Counted from the first letter of the stretch, positions 1-5,778 are shown. The stretch: 11,907 nucleotides of DNA from an uncultured Treponema sp. (GCA_937902125.1 CALDIB010000006.1:1-11907); one strand, 5' to 3'. Translations and numbers: made by a program. Notes: generated from the letters alone by a model not told the origin.

Positions 1-19
1 CTAAAAAAAGTTTTCTCTT

Positions 20-51
20 ATAATATAATACCCCCCCCGAAAATTTGTCAA
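20..51 (-). promoter_or_regulatory. Promoter leaving the window, with a G8 tract in its spacer
   Basis: On the minus strand there is a perfect -35 TTGACA (51-46). It is followed by a spacer of AATTTTC plus eight G (45-31) and then TATTAT (30-25). The spacer is 15 nt; a second overlapping TATTAT at 25-20 would give 20 nt. Neither is the optimal 17 nt, but gain of two G would make the first optimal and loss of three the second. The controlled gene lies outside the window. The boxes are read from the sequence; slippage control is inferred from known poly-G promoters of T. pallidum. Confidence 0.6.
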
Positions 52-88
52 ACAAATGGCGGCCGGCTCGCAGGACAAACGCGCCTTC

Positions 89-117
89 TTGCGCAAAATG
101 AAAAAAACTGTTACTAT
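89..117 (+). promoter_or_regulatory. Promoter of tRNA-Leu(UAA)
   Basis: TTGCGC (89-94) and TACTAT (112-117) are separated by 17 nt, and the -10 box ends nine bases before the tRNA's first base. That fits transcription starting at or just before the tRNA. The -35 match is partial (TTG only), so position and spacing carry the call. Confidence 0.5.
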
Positions 118-126
118 GCTTTCATC

Positions 127-212
127 GCCGAAATGGTGGAATTGGTAGACACAAGGGACTTAAAATCCCTCGGCCGTAAAAGGCCGTGCCGGTTCAATCC
201 CGGTTTTCGGCA
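127..212 (+). tRNA. leuX-like tRNA-Leu(UAA): tRNA-Leu, anticodon UAA
   Basis: The full cloverleaf can be drawn. The acceptor stem is GCCGAAA (127-133) with TTTCGGC (205-211), discriminator A212. The anticodon stem AGGGA/TCCCT (154-158/166-170) encloses the loop CTTAAAA, so the anticodon is TAA at 161-163. A long variable arm CGGCC/GGCCG (171-175/182-186) marks a class II tRNA, as expected for leucine. The T stem GCCGG/CCGGT (188-192/200-204) carries the loop TTCAATC. The CCA end is not encoded (C213 G214 follow), so it must be added after transcription. It decodes UUA, and UUG by wobble. Confidence 0.96.
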
Positions 213-226
213 CGTCTATTAGGAGC

Positions 227-262
227 AAAAAAAATCCGCCCGGCTTTGGGCGGATTTTTTTT
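227..262. terminator. Bidirectional intrinsic terminator after tRNA-Leu
   Basis: AATCCGCCC and GGGCGGATT form a stem with a short GGCTTT-type loop, flanked by an A-run on the left and a T-run on the right. It lies 14 bases after the tRNA. Because it is symmetrical, it can also stop the minus-strand operon whose last gene ends at 419. Confidence 0.88.
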
Positions 263-418
263 GAGTACCGCTGTTCGCGCGAGTCTTACCACGAGCGCGA
301 TTGCCCGCTCGCGTAAGCGAGCAAGCAGATAACTACTTTGCGCAAAACGGCAACGCCGTAATGTTGCGGCTTATGAGGCCAGCAAAATGTTATAGGCTTA
401 CAATCAATTACATTGCCG
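263..418. other. Gene-free spacer with three short hairpins
   Basis: I see no credible gene here. There are three inverted repeats: TCGCGC/GCGCGA (275-280/295-300), GCTCGC/GCGAGC with a GTAA loop (307-312/317-322), and ACGGC/GCCGT with an AAC loop (347-351/355-359). On the minus strand these form the 3' end of the transcript of the operon ending at 419. They may protect that RNA end or be part of a dispersed repeat; neither can be decided from one copy. Confidence 0.5.
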
Positions 419-880
419 CTACTTTACTTTAGAAAAAAGCTCGGCCATTTCGCCCCGCCAAGAAATTGGCTCGTTCTTGTCTTCCCATTCAATTATTTTT
501 TCAATCTTAAAACGCTTCACGTCCGAAGGATTTTCCCGCTCTATGACGGCAAATCGGCCTTGTCCGATGTAGGCGATGTTTTGGTTTGCGGCCAGCGTTT
601 CTTGCTGGGACAATTTTTTTAGGACGCAATCAAAGTGCGCGGGACTTTTGCTGGCCTTGTCCGAAATGGCGCTGGGCAAATCTTCGATTGGATTTCCGCA
701 AATCGGGCAAATCACTTGCCGCGCCTTAAATTCCCTGATGGCGCTTTCCCGGGCGGCCATTTCCTCAGGGCTTTCAGGGTTAAAGCGGCTTCTAGGCGCC
801 TGCTTCGCTTCAGGCCGCGAAGAAGCCCAAGGACTTTTTTGGCGGCCGTTTCTTCTGTTGTTTCTGTCTCTTCTTCCCAT
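419..880 (-). CDS. Hypothetical protein with a CxxC...HxxC zinc-binding motif
   Basis: A 153-residue protein I do not recognise by name. Residues 1-35 are rich in Arg, Asn and Pro and look disordered and basic. A helical, charged segment (about 37-55) leads into CPICG (Cys58, Cys61), and His82-Phe-Asp-Cys85 completes a four-ligand set that could hold one zinc. The C-terminal half (about 100-150) looks like a small alpha/beta region ending in KIIEWEDK and a helix. The basic tail plus zinc knuckle suggests RNA, DNA or ribosome contact, but this is inference. Its ATG overlaps the upstream stop by one base (TAATG), so translation is probably coupled. It is the last gene of the long minus-strand operon. 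Confidence 0.72.
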   Translation of the reverse strand: MGRRDRNNRRNGRQKSPWASSRPEAKQAPRSRFNPESPEEMAARESAIREFKARQVICPICGNPIEDLPSAISDKASKSPAHFDCVLKKLSQQETLAANQNIAYIGQGRFAVIERENPSDVKRFKIEKIIEWEDKNEPISWRGEMAELFSKVK

Positions 881-1095
881 TACAAATACAATCCTTCCCT
901 TGCATTTAAATGCAATTCGTCAGGATTGTCAACCATGTTGCGGCTTATTACAGACGCAATTCTGTTAATGGCGTTGTCCAAGTATGAAGAGTCGTGAATT
1001 TTTTCCCGCAAAGCCATTAGTCTCGGAGGCAAATCGTTGTATTCAAATTCCGCCTCGGCTACATCGTAAGCGGCATAATCTAACGCAGCGCTCAT
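880..1095 (-). CDS. Hypothetical 71-residue protein
   Basis: A small acidic protein of 71 residues with no family I can name. The N-terminal third is rich in Ala, Glu, Asp and Tyr; the middle (LPPRLMALREKIHDSS, about 22-37) is probably helical, followed by a second likely helix (about 38-55). There is no signal peptide or membrane segment. A GGAGG lies about 14 nt upstream of the ATG, rather distant. The stop shares a base with the ATG of the next gene, and yraN ends 38 bases upstream. Codon use and the tight junctions make it a likely real gene. The two genes may act together, but nothing in the residues shows how. Confidence 0.65.
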   Translation of the reverse strand: MSAALDYAAYDVAEAEFEYNDLPPRLMALREKIHDSSYLDNAINRIASVISRNMVDNPDELHLNAREGLYL

Positions 1096-1133
1096 TTTTT
1101 AGGATCTTCCTCCCGACACCCATAGGATAAATT

Positions 1134-1505
1134 TCAATTTTCTGAAAATGCATTCTCAATCAGATGGACTCGCTCAAGCCCCGGAACACCAACGGCAACA
1201 ACGTCAAATCTGATTGTCTTGTTACTATATTGTCGATGATTTTTTAAAAAATATTTAGCGCTTTCTATAATCTTGCGCTGTTTTCTTTTTCCCAATTCAT
1301 GGGCCAAAATTTCGGCGTTTCCGTTGGGAAGGGCTTTGACTTCCGAAAAAACAAGCAAGTCGCCCTTTAACGCGATTATGTCAATCTCACCCACTGGGCT
1401 TCGGTAATTGCGCTGGACAATTTCAAAGGCGTTTTTGGCGTAATGTTCGGCCGCCTCGCTTTCGCCAGACAAGCCCAAAATCTTTGTGTTTCCTGTATTT
1501 TTCAT
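1134..1505 (-). CDS. yraN: YraN / UPF0102 family nuclease-fold protein
   Basis: At 123 residues this has the usual UPF0102 length. The family signature is clear: GExxAxxxY-like start (residues 14-22), RNYRSPVGEIDII (32-44), LVFSEVKAL (51-59), a K-rich helix, RFDVVAV near 99-105 and a C-terminal ENAF. GEID and ExK recall the PD-(D/E)xK nuclease fold (Asp42, Glu55, Lys57). The cellular role of the family is not settled. The preceding gene stops 6 nt upstream; no strong ribosome site is visible, so coupling is likely. In many bacteria yraN sits next to the rplS/rnhB region, which fits its place here. The annotation as UPF0102 is secure; a nuclease activity is inference. Confidence 0.93.
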   Translation of the reverse strand: MKNTGNTKILGLSGESEAAEHYAKNAFEIVQRNYRSPVGEIDIIALKGDLLVFSEVKALPNGNAEILAHELGKRKQRKIIESAKYFLKNHRQYSNKTIRFDVVAVGVPGLERVHLIENAFSEN

Positions 1506-1511
1506 GGAAAA

Positions 1512-1817
1512 TTAAAGTTCTTCCAATTCCTCAATGTCGGACGCGGCCTCCGAAGAAGAAGCGTTTTTGGCGGCGGCCAGCTTTTGCTTGTCAAATCCAG
1601 CCATTCGCTCTATGTTGACGCCCTCTGACGGCTCAATGGCTTGTCCGCTTGTCAACAAGTATTTTATGTTCCAACGCTTTATGGCCGCCAAATGATAGGG
1701 CTTTACAGTCCGCCCTTCGGCCAAAAACATATTCTTTCCGTCTTCAAAATAAACAGGCGCGGAAAACAGCATGTTCAGTTTCGCGTCGGAAGCGTTGATT
1801 TTTTTCATCATGCCCAT
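1512..1817 (-). CDS. Small protein resembling the N-terminal domain of HD-GYP proteins
   Basis: 101 residues from the chosen start. A longer frame reaches 1880 but overlaps the FlhB-like gene; the ATG at 1817 has AGAGGG eight bases upstream, overlapping that gene's stop, so I prefer it. After MMKKI the segment FSAPVYFEDGKNMFLAEGRTV, then a helix and an RWNIKYLLTSGQAI stretch, resembles the short domain that precedes HD or HD-GYP phosphodiesterase domains, where the pattern is set-up strand, 'L...G..V', helix, 'W.I..v.t.G'. The tail (about 62-101) is Ala, Ser and Glu rich, without any HD motif. It may be a free-standing regulator or a shortened relative. Function unknown; the resemblance is from memory and moderate. 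Confidence 0.68.
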   Translation of the reverse strand: MGMMKKINASDAKLNMLFSAPVYFEDGKNMFLAEGRTVKPYHLAAIKRWNIKYLLTSGQAIEPSEGVNIERMAGFDKQKLAAAKNASSSEAASDIEELEEL

Positions 1818-1828
1818 ACAAATGCCCT

Positions 1829-2080
1829 CTATTTTTTCAGCTTCACAACAAAGGCGAATATTTTTGCCACAAGCTCCCAAGTTTCGGGAGGAATGGCCGA
1901 GCCAATTTCCTGCAAGGTCAAAAAGTCGGCCAAATCCTTGTCCCGCTCAATAGGAACGCTTTCCTTCTTGGCAATCTCAAGAATTTTTTCGGCCAACGCG
2001 CCTTTTCCGCTGGCGCTTATAATCGGAGCCAAAGCCCCTTCAGGATATTTTAGCGCCACGGCCTTTTTTCGCTCTTTCAT
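1829..2080 (-). CDS. FlhB C-terminal-domain-like protein (YlqH type)
   Basis: 83 residues that match the cytoplasmic C-terminal half of the flagellar export protein FlhB and nothing else. AVALKYPEG...APIISASGKGALAEKILEIAKKESVPIERDKDLADFL, then IGSAIPPETWELVAKIFAFVVKL, follow the known pattern of that domain. The four membrane helices of FlhB are missing, and the autocleavage motif NPTH is absent: the protein begins just where the half after the cleavage would begin. Stand-alone copies of this kind are known near rplS/rnhB in Bacillus (ylqH). The start overlaps the stop of the FliK-like gene by four bases (ATGA). A role in export substrate switching is plausible by homology, but unproven for the short forms. 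Confidence 0.9.
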   Translation of the reverse strand: MKERKKAVALKYPEGALAPIISASGKGALAEKILEIAKKESVPIERDKDLADFLTLQEIGSAIPPETWELVAKIFAFVVKLKK

Positions 2081-3153
2081 GCAAAGCCCTCAACGCTAAA
2101 AAGCGGCAAATTCTCCGCTCCAAATTTTGAAAATTCCTCGCCGTCCGCCAACTCAACGTCAACGCCGCCAAAAGACTCAGACAAGGATTCCAAAAGGCTT
2201 TCGTCCATTCCGTCAAGCGTTTTTTTATCGTCGCAAGAAAGAACAAGGCGGCGAACGGCTTTGCCCTCAAAGTATACCGCAAAAAAAAGATTTGCGCTAC
2301 CGCTTTTAAAGTTTATCACTAATTTTTCAAGGGAGGATTTTTCAACGTCCAAAAAAAGCCTTAAAACGCCGCGGCCCTCTTCGCCTCTCTGGCTCCCTTG
2401 GGCCGCGATTTTGTATTCAAAAGGGAATAGCGTCCATGTCTTTCCGCCGTTTTCCTTGGAGGAACGCAAATGGTTAAAAAGCGCCAAGGCGCCGGGCTCT
2501 GTTTTTGCGGACAGAAGGGAGTCTAAAAAAAAGCGCTTGACTTCCAAAGCGATTTCGTCTCGCTCCGGCAAGTCGTTTTCGTCGTCCTCAAAAGCGCCGC
2601 CGTTTTTGCCGTCTTCCGCTCCTTGCTCAAGCGCGGCCATAATCAAGTCCAAGGCGGCTTCGCTGTCGATTCCCTTTTCTTCCAAAACAAGCGCGGCTTC
2701 GGCAGCCTCTATTTCGCGGCCCTTAAACTTTTGCGCCAAACGGCGGACTTTTTGCATAAGGCGCGCGTCGATTCTTCTTTCGCTTTGGGTTAAAAACTGC
2801 AAAATCCGTCCGCTTAAATTGTCCGGCGGCAAGCCCAAAGCCGCCAAAAAGTCCGCAGTTTCCTGGCCTTGCGCCGAAAAGGCTTGGACAAAATTTTGGC
2901 CGCCGCCGGCCTGCTCGCTTGACAGGATTTTCAACTGGACGCCGTTCGCCGCCAAGGAAATTTGGGCCCTAAAAGTCTGGCCCTCAAAAAGACTTTGCGC
3001 CGAACGCGCCGAAAAGCGGCCTCCAGCAAAAGAAACCAAATAGTTTCCGCCGCCCAAATTTTTTAAAACCCTCGCAAAAACAAAATCGCCCTCGCGCAAG
3101 CTCTGTTGAACTTGAGGAAGGGCGCCTTGTGATTTTACGCTTAGTATTTGCAT
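2077..3153 (-). CDS. FliK-like (YlqG-type) protein paired with the FlhB-like gene
   Basis: 358 residues from ATG 3153; a TTG at 3165 is possible but neither has a strong ribosome site. Residues about 20-80 form a beta-rich segment (REGDFVFARVLKNLGGGNYLVSF and on), then comes a helical, charged centre with an acidic stretch (about 180-205). The C-terminal 110 residues contain RLFLDVEKSSLEKLVINF, LFFAVYFEGKAVRRLVL and a helix with LLESLSESFGGVDVEL. That order, 'L.ld...LG.v.v.', strand, 'f.....R..l...l..L...L...G', resembles the FliK hook-length-control C-terminal domain. The next gene is FlhB-C-like and overlaps by 4 nt, mirroring the FliK-FlhB partnership. The FliK assignment is inferred from pattern and neighbour, not certain. 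Confidence 0.7.
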   Translation of the reverse strand: MQILSVKSQGALPQVQQSLREGDFVFARVLKNLGGGNYLVSFAGGRFSARSAQSLFEGQTFRAQISLAANGVQLKILSSEQAGGGQNFVQAFSAQGQETADFLAALGLPPDNLSGRILQFLTQSERRIDARLMQKVRRLAQKFKGREIEAAEAALVLEEKGIDSEAALDLIMAALEQGAEDGKNGGAFEDDENDLPERDEIALEVKRFFLDSLLSAKTEPGALALFNHLRSSKENGGKTWTLFPFEYKIAAQGSQRGEEGRGVLRLFLDVEKSSLEKLVINFKSGSANLFFAVYFEGKAVRRLVLSCDDKKTLDGMDESLLESLSESFGGVDVELADGEEFSKFGAENLPLFSVEGFA

Positions 3154-3273
3154 AAGTCCGGTCAAGGCGCGCTACGCTCTCAAGGCCTTGACTCGGCCTT
3201 TTTGAGGCGCGAATAAAAATCATCGCGCCTCAATAACCCCCGCGTCAAAAAAACGCAGGCGCGCGCCATCAAA
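3154..3273 (-). promoter_or_regulatory. Stem-loop region between rplS and the FliK-like gene
   Basis: The only wide gap (120 nt) inside the long operon. It holds an 11-bp perfect inverted repeat, TTGAGGCGCGA with TCGCGCCTCAA (3202-3212/3223-3233, 10-nt loop), and an 8-bp one, GTCAAGGC with GCCTTGAC (3161-3168/3185-3192). On the minus strand, T7 (3253-3247) follows the GC palindrome at 3258-3267, a weak terminator look. The 11-bp stem has no T-run, so it is more likely a processing or RNA-stability element that lowers expression of the genes after rplS. Confidence 0.55.
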
Positions 3274-3744
3274 TTATTTCTTGGCGGCGGCGGCTTCGGC
3301 GGCGTGCTCAGCCTTTTGCTCGGCCTTAATCTCGGCTTCCTTGGCTTGAGCGGCGGCGTCGGCGCGGGCGTTTCTAGCGGCGATGGCGGCGGCTACGGCG
3401 CCTCCAACCAACTGCTTAACCTTGGCCTTCTTTCCGACTCTGTCGCGCAAGTAATAAAGCTTGGCGCGGCGAACTTTTCCAGGGCGAACAACCTCAACCT
3501 TTACGATGCGGGGAGAGTTGATCGGGAAGATTCTTTCAACGCCAACGCCAAAAGAAATCTTTCTGACAGTAAAGCTGCGGCGCGCTCCGGCGTTCTTCAT
3601 GCAAAGAACGATTCCTTCAAAAACCTGAATGCGCTCAGTCTTTCCTTCGATGATTTTAAAGTAAACCTTAACGGTGTCTCCAACGTTAAAAGCCTGGGCG
3701 CCGGGGCGCTTTTGGCCTTCTTCAATAGTTTTAATCAAGTCCAT
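3274..3744 (-). CDS. rplS: Ribosomal protein bL19 with a long Ala-rich tail
   Basis: Large-subunit protein at the 30S-50S interface. The core is typical: MDLIKTIEEGQ, FNVGDTVKVYFKI, GKTERIQVFEGIVL, FTVRKISFGVGVERIFPINSP and AKLYYLRDRVGKKAKV. The family is normally about 115 residues; this one has 156, with about 40 extra C-terminal residues of Ala, Lys and Glu (repeats of AEAAA and KAE type) that should form a charged helix. Two ATGs are in tandem; the second (3744) has GGAG at a six-base distance, the first only three, so I chose the second. Its A is also the last base of the trmD stop, so the two are coupled. Confidence 0.95.
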   Translation of the reverse strand: MDLIKTIEEGQKRPGAQAFNVGDTVKVYFKIIEGKTERIQVFEGIVLCMKNAGARRSFTVRKISFGVGVERIFPINSPRIVKVEVVRPGKVRRAKLYYLRDRVGKKAKVKQLVGGAVAAAIAARNARADAAAQAKEAEIKAEQKAEHAAEAAAAKK

Positions 3745-4514
3745 CATTTTCTCCGTTTAGGATTATGCTTTTTATAGGCAAAACCCGTAATTTCCTCAAT
3801 CATACGCTCTGCCTCTAAAGTAAGGCTGCCGTTCTTTCTAGCTTCGGCGATTAAATCCGGCCGATGCAAAAAAGTTTTTTCAAGGCGCTTCTTTAGACGC
3901 CACTTTCGGATTTCTTCATGGTTTCCGCCGGTCAAAACCTGCGGAACTTCCATTCCCTTATACACAGGCGGCCTGGTGTATTGAGGGTATTCCAAAAGCG
4001 AGCCGGTGTAGCTTTCTTCGTCAAGGGATTCGGAAGAAATAACGCCGTCAATCAATCGATACACAGTGTCGATTATGACCATCGCCGCAACTTCCCCGCT
4101 TGACATGACATAGTCGCCGACGCTTATTTCGTCGTCAACATATTCATCGACAATTCGCTGGTCAATGCCTTCGTATCGGCCGCAAATTATCACAAGCTCT
4201 TCTTCCCGGCTCAATTCTTTGGCCAGACTTTGTGTCAAGGGCCTTCCAGAAGGAGTGGCGTAAACAACCCGCTTTTCCTTTTTGTAAGCCTTGACGCTGT
4301 CCAGCGCCTTTCCAAGAGGCTCCGGCAACATAAGCTGCCCGGCCCCTCCGCCATACGGACTGTCATCACAAGTTCGGTGTTTGTCAAAGGCAAAATCCCT
4401 GACATTCACCAGATCGTAGGCAATAATTCCCTTTTCAACCGCTTTCGCCATGATTGAGGCTTCAAAAAAAGCGCGCGGAATCTCAGGAAACAAGGTCAGC
4501 ACGGTAAATTTCAT
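3744..4514 (-). CDS. trmD: tRNA (guanine37-N1)-methyltransferase TrmD
   Basis: Makes m1G37 in tRNAs with G36, using S-adenosylmethionine, and prevents +1 frameshifting. 256 residues, normal length. Motifs: MKFTVLTLFPE (1-11), DDSPYGGGAG (50-59), CGRYEGID (111-118), the trefoil-knot loop SVGDYVMSSGE (131-141), LLEYPQYTRPPVY (173-185) and GGNHEEIRKWR (196-206). Two small deviations from the usual pattern: the knot has SSGE where SGGE is usual, and the linker residue matching the catalytic Asp of the E. coli enzyme appears to be Glu (167). GGAG lies seven bases before ATG, inside the end of rimM four bases upstream. The deviations could be lineage habits; the identity is not in doubt. Confidence 0.97.
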   Translation of the reverse strand: MKFTVLTLFPEIPRAFFEASIMAKAVEKGIIAYDLVNVRDFAFDKHRTCDDSPYGGGAGQLMLPEPLGKALDSVKAYKKEKRVVYATPSGRPLTQSLAKELSREEELVIICGRYEGIDQRIVDEYVDDEISVGDYVMSSGEVAAMVIIDTVYRLIDGVISSESLDEESYTGSLLEYPQYTRPPVYKGMEVPQVLTGGNHEEIRKWRLKKRLEKTFLHRPDLIAEARKNGSLTLEAERMIEEITGFAYKKHNPKRRK

Positions 4515-4518
4515 GGAC

Positions 4519-5097
4519 TTACTCCAGAATCCAGAGGTGCGTCAGTTGAACCGTCTTGCCTTCAACGTCAACCTTGCCGACATGCATTTCGTTGAACGGA
4601 ATCAAAACCGTTCTCGCCTTGCCGCCGGCAGTCTTTTTAACGCTGTCATCAAGAAGGCCGCAACTCTCGGAAAGAACAACCTCCAACAGGTCGCCCGCTC
4701 CGCCTTCCAATACGTCTGTGATTGAACCTATCACTACAGGCGCGTCACAATTGGCCAATCCGTTTTCGTTCTCATAATAAACAAGAGAACATTGTTTTAG
4801 ATCCTCAATAAGCCATTCGCCTTCTTTAGGCTGAACAGCCTTCTCGCGGGAAACGCGAAGCTCGGCGCCGTTAAGTTTTTTCGCCGCTTCAGGAGAATCC
4901 ACTCCCGCCAATTTCATGTAAAAGGCGTTGCCGGAACCTTCAACCCGCTCCACTTTGTAAAGCGAACTTTGTCCCTTCAGCCTCAAAGTCACTTCCTCTA
5001 ACGCTGCGATATGCTCATAACGGCCGGAAGCGCTCTCAATTCTAAATTCACCCGAAAGGCCATGCGCGCCTCGGACAAAAGCCACTGTCAAATCCAT
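4519..5097 (-). CDS. rimM: Ribosome maturation factor RimM
   Basis: Helps assemble the 30S head, acting with uS19. 192 residues. The N-terminal RimM domain starts with VAFVRGAHGLSGEFRI (5-20) and continues with FYMKLAGVDSPEAAKKLNGAELRV (59-82). The PRC barrel follows: LIEDL (95-99), VVIGSITDVLEGGAGDLLEVVL (about 120-142), then after an insertion, VLIPFNE and VDVEGKTVQL. Slightly longer than usual because of a loop of about 20 residues between the two barrel halves (LSESCGLLDDSVKKTAGG region). The ribosome site is weak, and khpA ends eight bases before, so coupling is probable. Typical neighbour of trmD. Confidence 0.95.
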   Translation of the reverse strand: MDLTVAFVRGAHGLSGEFRIESASGRYEHIAALEEVTLRLKGQSSLYKVERVEGSGNAFYMKLAGVDSPEAAKKLNGAELRVSREKAVQPKEGEWLIEDLKQCSLVYYENENGLANCDAPVVIGSITDVLEGGAGDLLEVVLSESCGLLDDSVKKTAGGKARTVLIPFNEMHVGKVDVEGKTVQLTHLWILE

Positions 5098-5105
5098 CGG
5101 CGCTA

Positions 5106-5339
5106 TCAGTCCAGAATTTCAAGGCTGTATCGCTTGCCGTCTTTGTTAGCCGTGGCGCTCAAAACTGTTCGCAGGGCTTTGGCAATGCGGCCATACTTGC
5201 CGATTACTTTTCCGATGTCGCTGTCGGCAACCTTCAACTCCAAAACAGGACCGCGTTCGCCTTCAGTCTCATTCACAGAAACCGCGTCCGGATTATCGAC
5301 CAATGATTTAGCAATGTATTCAATCAGGTCTTTTTCCAT
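5106..5339 (-). CDS. khpA: KH-domain RNA-binding protein KhpA (YlqC)
   Basis: 77 residues, the normal length of this single-KH-domain family. The N-terminal helix EKDLIEYIAKSLVDNP is followed by strands and the RNA-binding loop IGKVIGKYGRIAKALRT (42-58), with GKYG as the GxxG element. The family binds RNA, often as a heterodimer with a KhpB/Jag-type partner, in post-transcriptional control. The upstream stop TAG runs directly into AGGA, seven bases before this ATG, so coupling to rpsP is tight. Position between rpsP and rimM is the standard one. Confidence 0.95.
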   Translation of the reverse strand: MEKDLIEYIAKSLVDNPDAVSVNETEGERGPVLELKVADSDIGKVIGKYGRIAKALRTVLSATANKDGKRYSLEILD

Positions 5340-5348
5340 TTGCGATTC

Positions 5349-5609
5349 CTACTTTGACTGACCGTTGCGGGCCAGGCCTTTTTTGTTGAAAATGCGAGCC
5401 ACTGTGTCAGTGGGCTGGGCGCCGACTGAAAGCCAATACTTGGCGCGGTCTTCTTTGAAAGCGATTTGCTTTTCCGCCACTTCGATGGGCTGATAAACGC
5501 CAATCTCTTCGATCGTTTTTCCGTCGCGGGGCTTTCTCGCGTCCATGACAACGATGCGGTAGCAGGGCCTTTTGGCCGCGCCAAATCTCTTAAGTCTGAT
5601 TTTGACCAC
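5349..5609 (-). CDS. rpsP: Ribosomal protein bS16
   Basis: Small-subunit protein needed for 30S assembly. The start is GTG at 5609, preceded by GGAGG with a six-base spacing; the open frame continues upstream to a TTG at 5652-5650, but that would add 14 residues unknown in the family and has no ribosome site. From the GTG the protein is 86 residues, typical, beginning (M)VKIRLKRFGAAKRPCYRIVV, then DGKTIEEIGVYQP and a closing WLSVGAQPTDTVARIFNKKG. It is the first gene of the ribosomal operon, 75-80 nt behind a strong predicted promoter. Confidence 0.96.
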   Translation of the reverse strand: MVKIRLKRFGAAKRPCYRIVVMDARKPRDGKTIEEIGVYQPIEVAEKQIAFKEDRAKYWLSVGAQPTDTVARIFNKKGLARNGQSK

Positions 5610-5671
5610 CTTAAACCTCCATCTAGAACTCAAGACTTGAAAAGAAGCCAAGTTCTAATTTAGACAATAAC

Positions 5672-5685
5672 ACACTATACAGTGT
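5672..5685. promoter_or_regulatory. Palindrome at the predicted rpsP transcription start
   Basis: ACACT-ATAC-AGTGT is an inverted repeat with five-base arms, covering about +2 to +15 of the predicted transcript. A third copy of the half site, TACACT, lies at 5727-5722 next to the -35 box. The placement suits an operator, or a tiny hairpin at the 5' end of the mRNA. No regulator can be named. Confidence 0.4.
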
Positions 5686-5693
5686 AAGCGTTA

Positions 5694-5722
5694 ATTATAA
5701 TGAATTGAATAAACTTAATCAA
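5694..5722 (-). promoter_or_regulatory. Promoter of the rpsP operon
   Basis: TTGATT (5722-5717), 17 nt, then a perfect TATAAT (5699-5694) on the minus strand. The start of transcription should lie near 5687, giving a leader of about 78 nt before the GTG of rpsP. This is a near-ideal housekeeping sigma promoter, fitting the demand for ribosomal proteins. Confidence 0.85.
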
Positions 5723-5740
5723 GTGTATAATAAGGGCACC

Positions 5741-5770
5741 TCGAAAAACTCGCCTTTGGCGATTTTTCGA
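5741..5770. repeat. Hairpin 1 of the 5738-5860 stem-loop group
   Basis: TCGAAAAA (5741-5748) pairs with TTTTTCGA (5763-5770); after one bulged C, the stem continues TCGCC with GGCGA around a TTT loop. Thirteen paired bases in all. No T-run follows on either strand, so it is not a standard terminator. It starts with the 13-mer ACCTCGAAAAACT, seen again at 5833. Confidence 0.65.
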
Positions 5771-5778
5771 CTGTGCCT

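Noticed and set aside
413..622. Plus-strand open frame of 69 residues
   Set aside because: Antisense to the zinc-motif gene, without ribosome site or promoter.
1818..1880. Upstream extension of the small gene at 1512-1817
   Set aside because: It would overlap the FlhB-like gene by 52 bases and has no ribosome site, while the ATG at 1817 has AGAGGG at the right distance.
2261..3043. 260-residue plus-strand open frame rich in Ser, Lys and Pro
   Set aside because: Antisense shadow of the FliK-like gene; the composition reflects the reverse complement of Glu/Leu/Ala codons.
5610..5652. TTG start of rpsP with 14 more residues
   Set aside because: No ribosome site, and the extra residues are not found in bS16; GTG 5609 has GGAGG six bases away.
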